Shown here in pieces: positions 15,767 through 23,745 of a stretch of 34,411 nt of DNA. Both the position numbers and the translations under genes were made by a program. Source of the stretch: Opitutaceae bacterium (GTDB taxonomy: Bacteria > Verrucomicrobiota > Verrucomicrobiia > Opitutales > Opitutaceae); NCBI GenBank assembly GCA_026125215.1, contig JAHCLN010000020.1, positions 1 to 34,411 of the forward strand. Direction: 5' to 3'. The notes under the pieces are model-generated. The model saw only the letters and a list, made by a program, of their open reading frames with translations. It searched no databases and was not told the DNA's origin. Numbering within the stretch: position 1 is the first letter of the stretch; every line of letters begins with the position of its first letter.

Positions 15767-17035
15767 ATGTCCCTTAACGCCGCTCCTCTGTCCCAGCTTG
15801 ATCCCCAGGTTTACGCCGCGATCACCGGCGAGTTCGCCCGTCAGCAAAGCCACATCGAGCTCATTGCCTCGGAAAACTTCACCTACCCGGCCGTGCTGGA
15901 GGCGCAGGGCAGCGTCCTGACCAACAAATACGCCGAGGGCTACCCCGCCAAGCGCTGGTATGGCGGTTGCGAGCAGGTGGACAAGATCGAGACCCTCGCC
16001 ATCGAGCGCGCGAAGCAGCTTTTCGGTGCCGAGCACGCCAACGTGCAGCCGCACTCCGGCTCGCAGGCCAACACCGCCGTCTATGCCTCCGTGCTCCAGC
16101 CCGGCGACAAGCTCCTCGGCATGAACCTCAGCCACGGCGGGCATCTCACGCACGGCAATCCGGCCAACTTCTCCGGCAAGCTCTACCAGTTCGTCCAATA
16201 CGGCGTCCGCGAGGACACCGGCCTCATTGACTACGACGAACTCGCGGCGGTGGCGCAGCGCGAAAAACCGAAGATGATCACCGTTGGCGCCAGCGCCTAC
16301 TCGCGCGTCATTGACTTCGCCCGCATGGGCGAGATCGCCCGCTCGGTCGGCGCACTGCTGTTCGCCGACATCGCCCACATCGCCGGCCTCGTGGCCTCGG
16401 GCCACCATCCCTCACCGGTGCCGCACGCGGATTTCGTAACGACCACCACGCACAAGACCCTGCGCGGCCCGCGCGGCGGTCTCGTCCTCTGCAAGGCCGC
16501 GCACGCCAAGGCGCTCGACTCGGCCGTCTTCCCCGGCGCGCAGGGCGGCCCGCTCATGCACGTCATCGCCGCCAAGGCCGTGTGCTTCGGCGAATGCCTC
16601 AAGCCGGAGTTCAAGGCCTACAGCGCGCAGATCATCGCCAACGCCCGCGCCCTCGCCGCCGCGATGATGCAGCGTGGCTACAAGGTCGTTTCGGGCGGCA
16701 CCGACAACCATCTCATGCTGATCGACCTCCGGGCCAACCTGCCCGAGCTCACCGCCAAAAAAGCGCAGGAGACCCTCGATCTCGCCCATATCACCTGCAA
16801 CAAGAACACCGTGCCCTTCGAGACCCGCTCGCCCTTCCAGGCCTCGGGCATCCGGCTCGGCACGCCTGCCATGACCACCCGCGGACTCAAGGAGCCGGAG
16901 ATGGCCGAGATCGCCGCCTGCATCGACACCGTGCTCAAGGCCATCGGCACCCCCGACGAAGCCGCCGCTCTCACCGCCACCAAGGCCCGCGTCACCGCGC
17001 TCACCGCCCGCTTTCCCCTGCCCTACCGGGCCTGA
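15767..17035 (+). CDS. glyA: Serine hydroxymethyltransferase
   Basis: A 422-residue PLP enzyme that interconverts serine and glycine, charging tetrahydrofolate with a one-carbon unit. Visible are I-E-L-I-A-S-E-N-F (30-38), the Y-A-E-G-Y-P/R-W-Y-G-G-C region, S-G-S-Q-A-N (97-102), D-I-A-H-I-A-G-L (201-208) and the cofactor lysine Lys230 in [15 protein letters not shown]. Length and motifs are normal. ATG at 15767 is chosen over an upstream in-frame start because the family N terminus begins just before L-S-Q-L-D-P. It lies downstream of a structured AT-rich leader and is followed, after 92 bases, by the sensor kinase gene with its own likely promoter. Confidence 0.97.
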   Translation: MSLNAAPLSQLDPQVYAAITGEFARQQSHIELIASENFTYPAVLEAQGSVLTNKYAEGYPAKRWYGGCEQVDKIETLAIERAKQLFGAEHANVQPHSGSQANTAVYASVLQPGDKLLGMNLSHGGHLTHGNPANFSGKLYQFVQYGVREDTGLIDYDELAAVAQREKPKMITVGASAYSRVIDFARMGEIARSVGALLFADIAHIAGLVASGHHPSPVPHADFVTTTTHKTLRGPRGGLVLCKAAHAKALDSAVFPGAQGGPLMHVIAAKAVCFGECLKPEFKAYSAQIIANARALAAAMMQRGYKVVSGGTDNHLMLIDLRANLPELTAKKAQETLDLAHITCNKNTVPFETRSPFQASGIRLGTPAMTTRGLKEPEMAEIAACIDTVLKAIGTPDEAAALTATKARVTALTARFPLPYRA

Positions 17036-17084
17036 GCGCCCGGACCGTCCGGCTGGGGTGGTTACCCCTGTTTCAGCCTTAACC

Positions 17085-17112
17085 TTGTGCGGGGGCGGGC
17101 CGCACCCATAGT
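17085..17112 (+). promoter_or_regulatory. Putative promoter of the sensor kinase gene
   Basis: TTGTGC (17085-17090), a 16-base spacer and CATAGT (17107-17112), 15 bases before the ATG at 17128. This would give a very short 5' leader. The match is moderate (TTG core in -35; A-T-A-x-T-like -10). Confidence 0.35.
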
Positions 17113-17127
17113 GGCCGGTGCACTGCC

Positions 17128-19380
17128 ATGAGCCCTTCTGCGCCGCCCCGCCTGTTGCGCCGCCGCACCCTGATCGCGGGTGTCCTCCTGCTGGGCATGG
17201 CCATCTCGATCTTCGGCCACATCCGCGCGCGCAATCTGGAAGAGGCGCGCATCATGGCGGAGTTCACCCGCCGGGCGGAGATCCGCAATTCCCTCACGGA
17301 ATCGGTGGTCAACAACTACGAAGCCCGGATCTTCGGCCTGCGCCACCTGTTCCTGGGTTCGGACGAGGTCACCCGCCGGGAATTCGCCCGGTCGGCACGG
17401 GAGATCCTGGCGCGCTATTCCGGCATTACTGCCCTGCAGTGGGTGCCGGTCGTTCCGGCGGCGGAGCGCGCCGCGCTCGAAGCCCGTGCGGCCCGGGAAC
17501 TCGGCCGGGATTTCGAATTCACCGCCCGTGACGCCACCGGTCGGCTGGGGCGCGCCCCCGAAGCGGCGGAACACCTGCCGATCCTTTACGTGGAACCTCT
17601 CGCCGGCAACGAACCCGCATTGGGCTTTGACCTGACCTTCGGGCCGACGACCGAGATTCTCCGGCGGGCGGGTGCCACCGGCCGCATGGCGGTCAGCCCG
17701 CTCATCCGGCTCGTGCAGGAACCCTCGGAAGCGCGCAACGGCGTCATTTTTATCTGGCCCGTCTATCATTTCGCCGCGGACGAAAGCCGCGAGATCCAAG
17801 GCTACATCCAAGGGGTGTTCCGGGTCCGGGAAATGCTGGAGACTTCCTTTCGGCTGCAGCCGAGCGAAGCCGTGGAGGCGCTGTATTTCGATCCGCACGA
17901 GACCGATCCGGTCCACCGGCCGATCTATCACCGGCTCGCCGCCTCGGCCAACACCACGGCCCCGGTGCCGACCGAGGCGGAATTCCGCGCCGGGCGACAC
18001 CGCGAATACCGGCTGAAGGTGGGCGACCGGGAATGGGGGGTGCTCTACCGGCCCGCCGCGGATTGGCTGAAGCGCCAGCAGCCAACCTATCCGGTGTGGC
18101 GGCTGGCGGGCGGCTTTGTCATGACCGCCCTGCTGGCCGCGCTCATCCACGCCTTGGGGCGTCGAAACGAAAACATCGAACGGGAAGTCGAGGAACGCAC
18201 CGCCGAGCTGAGCGAAAGCCGGCGGCAGCTGGAGAGCATCCTGCAGGCCCTGCCGGGCATGGCCTACCGCTGCACCTACGGGCCCGAGGGCATGCAGCCG
18301 TTCTATTTCAGCGCCGGCGCGCTCGCGCTCACCGGGTTCACCGCCGAGGACCTCGTCGCCGGGCGGCCGCACCTGCGCGAGCTGATCCATCCCGCCGACC
18401 TGTCCGTCGTGCGGGAACGCACGCGCGAGGCGCTCGATGAAGGCCGGCCTTTCGAACTGGAATACCGGCTGCGCCTGCCCGACGGCGTCGAGAAATGGGT
18501 GCTTTCCCGCGGGCACGGCGTGCAGGACGCCGGCGGCCGGCTGTTTTTCTTCGAGGGTCTGGTGATCGACATCACCGCCCGCAAACAGGCCGAAGCGGAG
18601 CGCCTTGCCCTGGAGCGCCGTCTGCTGGAAAGCCAGAAACTGGAGAGCCTGGGCCTGCTGGCCGGCGGCGTCGCCCATGATTTCAACAACCTGCTGACCA
18701 GCATCGTCGGCAACGCCGGCCTCGCCCGGCTCGACCTCGCGGAAGGCTCGGCCGCCGACACCTGCTTGAAACAGATCGAGACCGCCGCGCAAAACGCCGC
18801 CGAGTTGTGCCAGCAGATGCTCGCCTTCGCCGGCAAGGGCCGGCTCAGCATGGAGCCGACCGATCTCAACCAAGTGGTCGAAAACCTCATGCCGCTGGTG
18901 CAGCCGTCGCTCAACCGGCAGGTCCGCCTCCAGCAACGTCTCGAACCCGGCCTGCCGTCCGTCCGCGCCGACGCGTCGCAACTGCGACAGGTCATCATGA
19001 ACCTGGTCATCAATGCCTCCGACGCCATCGGCGACCGGCCGGGCGACATCATGGTGACCACCGGCCGCGCCACCCTGACCCGCCGACAACTCGAGGAGGG
19101 CATCATCGGTTCCGACATGGCCGAAGGCCCGTGCGTGCTGCTGGAGGTGCGCGACACCGGCCAAGGGATGACCCGCGAGGTGCTCGCCCGTATTTTCGAT
19201 CCGTTCTTCACCACCAAATTTGCCGGCCGCGGACTCGGACTCGCCGCCGTGCCCGGCATCGTGCGCAGCCATGGCGGGGCCCTGCAGGTCAGCAGCACGC
19301 CGGGTCAGGGCACCACCTTCCGGCTCTATCTGCCGCCGCTGGCGAACGACCGGGCCGACGGCAAAAATCCCCGGGCATGA
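17128..19380 (+). CDS. CHASE-PAS hybrid-type sensor histidine kinase
   Basis: A 750-residue membrane sensor kinase. TM1 is at about 14-31 and TM2 at about 324-343. Between them is a CHASE domain (about 50-290), recognisable by the pattern I-T-A-L-Q-W-V-P ... I-L-Y-V-E-P-L-x-x-N-x-x-A-L-G-F-D-L, then P-L-I-R-L ... P-V-Y. CHASE domains bind small ligands outside the inner membrane (cytokinins in plant and Xanthomonas examples). A coiled linker, a PAS domain (about 368-482), a HisKA domain with His517 in G-G-V-A-H-D-F-N-N-L-L and a HATPase domain (N625-L-V-I-N-A, D-T-G-Q-G-M 676-681, G-R-G-L-G-L 700-705) follow. No receiver domain or response regulator is encoded nearby, so it is an orphan here. 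Its stop overlaps the start of the MmcQ/YjbR gene (ATGA, 19377-19380). Confidence 0.92.
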   Translation: MSPSAPPRLLRRRTLIAGVLLLGMAISIFGHIRARNLEEARIMAEFTRRAEIRNSLTESVVNNYEARIFGLRHLFLGSDEVTRREFARSAREILARYSGITALQWVPVVPAAERAALEARAARELGRDFEFTARDATGRLGRAPEAAEHLPILYVEPLAGNEPALGFDLTFGPTTEILRRAGATGRMAVSPLIRLVQEPSEARNGVIFIWPVYHFAADESREIQGYIQGVFRVREMLETSFRLQPSEAVEALYFDPHETDPVHRPIYHRLAASANTTAPVPTEAEFRAGRHREYRLKVGDREWGVLYRPAADWLKRQQPTYPVWRLAGGFVMTALLAALIHALGRRNENIEREVEERTAELSESRRQLESILQALPGMAYRCTYGPEGMQPFYFSAGALALTGFTAEDLVAGRPHLRELIHPADLSVVRERTREALDEGRPFELEYRLRLPDGVEKWVLSRGHGVQDAGGRLFFFEGLVIDITARKQAEAERLALERRLLESQKLESLGLLAGGVAHDFNNLLTSIVGNAGLARLDLAEGSAADTCLKQIETAAQNAAELCQQMLAFAGKGRLSMEPTDLNQVVENLMPLVQPSLNRQVRLQQRLEPGLPSVRADASQLRQVIMNLVINASDAIGDRPGDIMVTTGRATLTRRQLEEGIIGSDMAEGPCVLLEVRDTGQGMTREVLARIFDPFFTTKFAGRGLGLAAVPGIVRSHGGALQVSSTPGQGTTFRLYLPPLANDRADGKNPRA

Positions 19381-19727
19381 GCCGGCTGGACGACGTGCGC
19401 ACCGGCGCCCTGGCCCTGCCCGGCGCCACGGTTGTCCGGCAATGGGGCAACTGCCTCGTTTTCAAGGTCGCGGGCAAGGTCTTCCTCGTGGTGGCCGAGG
19501 AGGCCGGCATCCTGCTCAGTCTTTCGTTCAAGTGCACGCCGGACGAATTCGCGGAGCTGACCGAAATCGACGGCATCCGGCAGGCCCCCTACTTCGCCCG
19601 GAGACATTGGGTGCAGGTGGAGGACCCGGCCGCGCTCGCCGCGGCGGAGCTGGCGGCCCGGATCCGGCGCAGCTACGCCCTGGTGGTCGCCGGCCTGCCG
19701 CAAAAAACCCGCCGCCTGCTGGGTTGA
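19377..19727 (+). CDS. MmcQ/YjbR (DUF419) family protein
   Basis: A 116-residue protein of the MmcQ/YjbR family, a small alpha/beta fold with a double-wing resemblance sometimes called DNA-binding; no biochemical role is firmly established. Visible hallmarks are L-P-G-A at 14-17, the W-G-x-x-x-V-F-K-V-A-G-K-V-F strand region (23-36), S-F-K-C-T-P-D-E-F (50-58) and A-P-Y-F-A-R-R-H-W-V-Q-V (70-81). Length is normal. The ATG overlaps the stop of the sensor kinase, so it is probably translated from the same mRNA. Whether it takes part in the kinase pathway is open. Confidence 0.85.
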   Translation: MSRLDDVRTGALALPGATVVRQWGNCLVFKVAGKVFLVVAEEAGILLSLSFKCTPDEFAELTEIDGIRQAPYFARRHWVQVEDPAALAAAELAARIRRSYALVVAGLPQKTRRLLG

Positions 19728-19738
19728 AGCCGTTTCCT

Positions 19739-19760
19739 GCGGAAGGCTTGGAACTTCCGC
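19739..19760 (+). terminator. Hairpin after the MmcQ/YjbR gene (weak terminator)
   Basis: A perfect 7-bp stem GCGGAAG / CTTCCGC around an 8-base loop, 11 bases after the stop at 19727. It is followed by TTGCGG rather than a U run, so it may be only a transcript-stabilising stem or a weak terminator before the MFS gene. Confidence 0.35.
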
Positions 19761-19805
19761 TTGCGGCCCGGCGTCGGCAACGGAACACTTCGCCTCCTTT
19801 TCTCC

Positions 19806-21134
19806 GTGTCCACCGCGCCAGCATCCACGCCGCCATCCCGCCCGCTCTCCCTCGGCGTGATTTTTCTGACGCTCTACATCGACCTGATCGGTTTCTCGAT
19901 CATCTTCCCGCTCGGTCCGGATCTGCTGGCGCACTACCTGGCGACCGACGGTCAAACCGGGGTGCTCGGTTGGATTTTGCAACAAACCGACCGCCTCGCC
20001 GCGGCCCTCGGCCAGGAACAGGCCTTTGTGGCGGTGCTGTTCGGCGGCATCCTCAGCTCGGTCTTTTCCCTCCTGCAGTTTGTCTTCGCGCCCTTCTGGG
20101 GCGCGTTGTCGGACCGGCTGGGACGTCGCCGCGTGCTGCGCTTCACGGTGGCCGGCACCGCGCTGGGTTATCTGGTGTGGGTGTGCAGCGGCTCCTTCTG
20201 GATGTTCCTGCTCTCCCGTATCATCACCGGCGCCTTCAGCGGCAACCTGTCCGTCGCGACCGCCGCCGTCGCCGATGTGACCGACCGGCAGGAGCGTTCG
20301 CGCGCCATGGGACTCGTGGGCGCAGCCTTTGGCCTTGGGCTGGTCACCGGGCCCATGCTCGGCGCCCTCGCCGTGCACTGGAACGTGCTCGACCACGCGC
20401 CCGGGCTGGCGCGGTTCGGCCTCAATCCGTTTTCCGTCCCCGCGCTCATCTCGCTCGCGCTCTGTGCGGTCAACCTCGTGTGGATCTCGCTGCGGTTCAC
20501 CGAGACCCTCAGCCCGGCCGCCCGCGCGGCAGCGCGCGACCCACGGATCCGCAACCCGGTCGCCGCCATCCTCGGCCTGCGCGATCCGCACGTGCGCCGG
20601 ATCAACGTGGTCGCCTTCGTGTTCTCCACGGCATTCGTCGCCATGGAAACATCGCTCACCTTCCTCGCCGCGGAGCGTTTCGGCTACACCGCCCGGCAGA
20701 ACGGCCTCCTGCTCGGTTTCCTCGGCGTGTGCGCCATCCTCACGCAGGGGTTTGTCGTGCGCCGGCTGCTGCTGCACCTGGACGAAGTCCGTGTGCTGGG
20801 CCTGGGGCTCGCCGCCACCTGCGTCGGCCTGCTGGCGGTCGGGTTCGCGCCCGCGCCGGCCCTGCTTTTCGCCGGGCTGGCCGTGCTGGCGCTCGGCGCC
20901 GGCCTCGTGAATCCGGCCTCAACCGGGCTCATCTCGCTCTACAGCCCGGCGGAGGAGCAGGGGCGCGTGCTCGGCATCTTCCGCTCGCTCGGCGCGCTCT
21001 CGCGTGCCATCACGCCGCTGCTCGCCGGGGCGGTGTTCTGGATCTGGGGCGCCAAGTCGCTCTACGTCATCGGCGCCCTGCTGGCCGCGGCGGCCGGGTG
21101 GCTGAGCCTGCGGCTGCCGCATCCATCCAAATGA
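19806..21134 (+). CDS. MFS transporter, TetA/DHA1-like drug or metabolite exporter
   Basis: A 442-residue major facilitator with about 12 hydrophobic segments. The first helix, V-I-F-L-T-L-Y-I-D-L-I-G-F-S-I-I-F-P, and the cytoplasmic motif A G-A-L-S-D-R-L-G-R-R-R resemble the tetracycline/H+ antiporter branch; G-x-x-x-G-P-x-x-G-A follows in helix 5. A roughly 35-residue hydrophilic loop after TM1 (about 38-70) is longer than in TetA. GTG at 19806 is chosen; the earlier in-frame TTG at 19761 adds residues that overlap the hairpin. Its stop overlaps the lipoprotein gene start (ATGA). Family members expel drugs by proton exchange, but the substrate cannot be deduced and resistance should not be assumed. 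Confidence 0.85.
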   Translation: MSTAPASTPPSRPLSLGVIFLTLYIDLIGFSIIFPLGPDLLAHYLATDGQTGVLGWILQQTDRLAAALGQEQAFVAVLFGGILSSVFSLLQFVFAPFWGALSDRLGRRRVLRFTVAGTALGYLVWVCSGSFWMFLLSRIITGAFSGNLSVATAAVADVTDRQERSRAMGLVGAAFGLGLVTGPMLGALAVHWNVLDHAPGLARFGLNPFSVPALISLALCAVNLVWISLRFTETLSPAARAAARDPRIRNPVAAILGLRDPHVRRINVVAFVFSTAFVAMETSLTFLAAERFGYTARQNGLLLGFLGVCAILTQGFVVRRLLLHLDEVRVLGLGLAATCVGLLAVGFAPAPALLFAGLAVLALGAGLVNPASTGLISLYSPAEEQGRVLGIFRSLGALSRAITPLLAGAVFWIWGAKSLYVIGALLAAAAGWLSLRLPHPSK

Positions 21135-22309
21135 TCCTGCGCCTCCCCCTCATCCTCGGCTTGGTGCTGCTGCTCGCCGGCTGCGTGACGCGGACCGCCG
21201 AACCCACGCGGCCCGGTCACACCACCCTCGGCTCGCCGCTGATCATCGTGCCGGCCCTGAAGCTGGGCAACTACCTGCTCGTCGAGGCCCGGTGGGACCG
21301 CCGCGGCCCCTACCATTTCCTCGTGGATACCGGCTCCTCAACCACGTTGGTGACGCCCGAACTGGCCGCGCGTTACCCGGGCCGCAACCTGCCGCCCGGC
21401 GGCATGCCGCCGGTGCGCGTGCGGTCGGCCCCCGGCGAAACCGCGCTGCTGCCCGCCACCACGATCCGCCGCATCGAACTGGGCGAGGCCCGCTTCGAGG
21501 ACGTGCCGGTGCTCGTGCACGACCTCCGCGAGCTGAGCGCGCATTTCGGGATGAAGATCGACGGCATCCTCGGCTTCCAGCTCTTCCGCGAGACGGTGAT
21601 GACGCTCGACTACCCACAGTCACGCCTTCTGCTGCAGCGGCCCCACCCCGCCCCCCTGCATCCGGGCATCGCCCTGCCGTTGGATCCCGCGCGCCGCGCG
21701 CCGTTCGTCCGGCTCAAGCTGGGTGAACAGGAAATCGACACCCTGATCGACTCGGGCAGCGACGCCACGCTCTCGCTCAACCTCGAAGGGCTCACCCCGG
21801 ATTTCGCCGCCCCGCCCAGGCCGGGCGCCCTGGTCGGCACGCTCACCGGCGATCACCTCCAGCAGCTGGGCCGTTGGCACGCCCCGCTGAGGATCGGTCC
21901 CTATGAAATCCCCAGCCCGGTGGTGGACGTGACCGAAACCTTCAGTTCGCTCGGCGGCGGGATTCTGCGGCACTTCACCGTCACCTTTGACCAGGAGCGC
22001 AACCGCGTGATCTTCCACCGGGAGACCCACGATCCCGTCGCGCTGGAAATCCGGCGGAGCAGCGGCCTGAGTTTCACCCGATTTCCCGCCTACTGGCGCG
22101 TGGCCGGCGTGGTGCCCGGCTCGCCCGCTGCGGCCGCCGGCGTGCAGGCCGGCGACCTGGTCACCCGCATCAACAACGAACCCGTCGCCCGGTGGAATTT
22201 CAGCCGCTTCGAGCAGCTGGTCGCGGGTGTGGACGAGATCCGTTTCCGGTTTCTCAACGGCACGCGCGAAACCGAGCGCGTGCTGCCGGTCTTTGCGCCG
22301 GTGCCGTGA
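21131..22309 (+). CDS. Two-lobed aspartyl protease lipoprotein with PDZ domain
   Basis: A 392-residue lipoprotein: hydrophobic signal ending L-L-A-G-C, with lipidation at Cys18. There are two retropepsin-like lobes in one chain. The first has V-D-T-G-S-S (65-70) and D-G-I-L-G-F (144-149). The second has I-D-S-G-S-D (206-211) and a matching L-G-G-G-I-L near 274-279. A PDZ domain (about 312-380) follows, with V-A-G-V-V-P-G-S-P-A-A-A-A-G and G-D-L-V-T-R-I-N. Most bacterial retropepsin-like proteins carry one D-T/S-G per chain and must dimerise; two motifs allow an intramolecular active site as in pepsin. It is probably anchored in the outer membrane facing the periplasm (Ala19-less +2 residue is Val, not Asp). 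The start overlaps the MFS stop (ATGA). Substrate unknown. Confidence 0.82.
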   Translation: MILRLPLILGLVLLLAGCVTRTAEPTRPGHTTLGSPLIIVPALKLGNYLLVEARWDRRGPYHFLVDTGSSTTLVTPELAARYPGRNLPPGGMPPVRVRSAPGETALLPATTIRRIELGEARFEDVPVLVHDLRELSAHFGMKIDGILGFQLFRETVMTLDYPQSRLLLQRPHPAPLHPGIALPLDPARRAPFVRLKLGEQEIDTLIDSGSDATLSLNLEGLTPDFAAPPRPGALVGTLTGDHLQQLGRWHAPLRIGPYEIPSPVVDVTETFSSLGGGILRHFTVTFDQERNRVIFHRETHDPVALEIRRSSGLSFTRFPAYWRVAGVVPGSPAAAAGVQAGDLVTRINNEPVARWNFSRFEQLVAGVDEIRFRFLNGTRETERVLPVFAPVP

Positions 22310-22324
22310 ACGCCGGGCGCGGGC

Positions 22325-23662
22325 TCACTCCCGCCGGCGCAGCAGAAACGCCGCGGCCCCGTCGTGGCCGGAGCTCCAGGGCAGGCCCTGCACCGAGGTC
22401 TCCAGCTTGAACGGCGCCCCGGCCCGGCTGTCGAAAAACGTCCGGATCACCTTTTCGTTTTCCTCGGCATCGATGCTGCACGTGGAATACACGAGCCGGC
22501 CGCCGGGTGCCACCAGGCGCGCCGCGCAGTGCAACATGGTCGCCTGCTGGCGCGCATGCTTCTGAAAATCCGCCTCCTGGAGCCGCCATTTGACGTCCAC
22601 CCGGTGCCGCATGACACCGGTGTTGGAACACGGCACATCCATCAGCACGGCGGCATAGGATTCGGGCAGCTGGTGCTCCCGCAGGAGCTTGGCGGCATCG
22701 CGGGTAAAATCGCCCAGCACCAACGCCACCTCCACGCCCTCCACCTGTGCGAGATTCGACTTCAAACGCTCAAGGCGGGGCGAAGGTTTGTCCTCCGTCG
22801 GCGGCAGATCCATCGCCACGAGCCGGCCGGACCCGAGCAGATCGGCGATAAACAGACTCTTGCCGCCGGGTGCCGCGCAAAGGTCCAGCACGGTTTCACC
22901 GGGCTGCGGCGCAAGCAGCTCCACCGCCAGGCGGGTGCCGGGATCCTGCAGGTAAATGCGGCCGGAACGGAGCAGCGGCTCGACCTCGGTCCAGCGGCCG
23001 GACGGCACCTCGAAAAACCCCGGCCACGCGGATGGCTGCAAAAATTCCGGCGGCGCCCCTGCCGTGGCACTCCGGTTAAAGGCCGGACGCCAGCGGGCAT
23101 GCAGCGGCGCCGGCGTCTGGTTCCACTCGAGCAGGCGGCGGGTGGGCTCCGCCCCGTATTGCAGGAGCCAGCGACGCACCAGCCATTCCGGATAGGAAAA
23201 ATACTCCGCCAGCTCCCCGGCCGTCGCCAGCTTCGGGGGCGGGGCCACCGCCAGCAGCGGGGCGAGCTTGCGCACCACGGCGTTCACCAGACGCGCCTCG
23301 GCCGGGCTGGCGAGCACCTTGGCTTGCTCCACCGCATGATGCACGATCTTGGCCACCCCGCCCTCCTCCGCGGGACGGCCCGCGGCCTCGAGCAGTTCGT
23401 AGCCGGCCACATAGAGCACGGCCCGGGTAGAAAACCGCGGCGGATGCGCCACCAGCCGGCGCAGCGACGCCTCCAGCCGGCCATAATGGCGCACGGTGCC
23501 AAAGACGAGGTGCTGGGCACGGGCCCGTTCCACGCCGGAGAGGCCGGCGAGCAGCGCCTCTGCCAGTTCGTCCACCCGCTCATGGCGGTCGAGCCAGCGG
23601 GCGATCAGCCGCGCCGCGGCCACCCAGGCGCCGGCGGGGGTTCGGGAAGGGGCGGTGCTCAT
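22325..23662 (-). CDS. rsmB: 16S rRNA m5C methyltransferase, RsmB-like
   Basis: A 445-residue protein with an N-terminal NusB-like helical domain (about 10-140) and a C-terminal SAM-dependent RNA methyltransferase of the NOL1/NOP2/Sun family. Visible are the SAM site L-D-L-C-A-A-P-G-G-K-S (259-269), acidic motif D-L-P (285-287), motif IV D-V-P-C-S-N-T-G (Cys345) and motif VI Y-S-T-C-S-I-D-A-E-E-N-E with the nucleophile Cys395. This domain order is that of RsmB, which methylates C967 of 16S rRNA. ATG at 23662 is used; a GTG seven codons earlier is possible. It is divergent from the greA-family gene by 83 bases. The usual fmt/def neighbours are absent. Confidence 0.9.
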   Translation of the reverse strand: MSTAPSRTPAGAWVAAARLIARWLDRHERVDELAEALLAGLSGVERARAQHLVFGTVRHYGRLEASLRRLVAHPPRFSTRAVLYVAGYELLEAAGRPAEEGGVAKIVHHAVEQAKVLASPAEARLVNAVVRKLAPLLAVAPPPKLATAGELAEYFSYPEWLVRRWLLQYGAEPTRRLLEWNQTPAPLHARWRPAFNRSATAGAPPEFLQPSAWPGFFEVPSGRWTEVEPLLRSGRIYLQDPGTRLAVELLAPQPGETVLDLCAAPGGKSLFIADLLGSGRLVAMDLPPTEDKPSPRLERLKSNLAQVEGVEVALVLGDFTRDAAKLLREHQLPESYAAVLMDVPCSNTGVMRHRVDVKWRLQEADFQKHARQQATMLHCAARLVAPGGRLVYSTCSIDAEENEKVIRTFFDSRAGAPFKLETSVQGLPWSSGHDGAAAFLLRRRE

Positions 23663-23745
23663 GAAAGCACCCCGCTGACACACTGTTTGACAAGGTTCGC
23701 CATTATCCGCTCAACTCTCCCGTTCAGGCCCTCACTCACGCAATC

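Noticed and set aside
17062..19272. 736-codon open frame antisense to the sensor kinase
   Set aside because: Low-complexity shadow; the kinase motifs on the plus strand are decisive.
19220..21130. Long plus-strand frame upstream of the aspartyl protease, giving an apparent 1029-codon gene
   Set aside because: It is the third-frame shadow of the kinase 3' end, MmcQ and MFS genes. The real protease start is the ATG at 21131 with a lipoprotein signal.
23687..23692. Perfect TTGACA before the greA-family gene
   Set aside because: The best hexamer 16-18 bases downstream (CTCAAC/TCAACT) is a poor -10, so I do not call a promoter here.
23701..23709. Shared CATTATCC (GATAATG on the minus strand) upstream of rsmB/greA and of FKBP/LOG (10080-10087)
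   Set aside because: It could be a minus-strand -10 for rsmB and the FKBP gene, but no -35 was found at either site; two occurrences are not enough.
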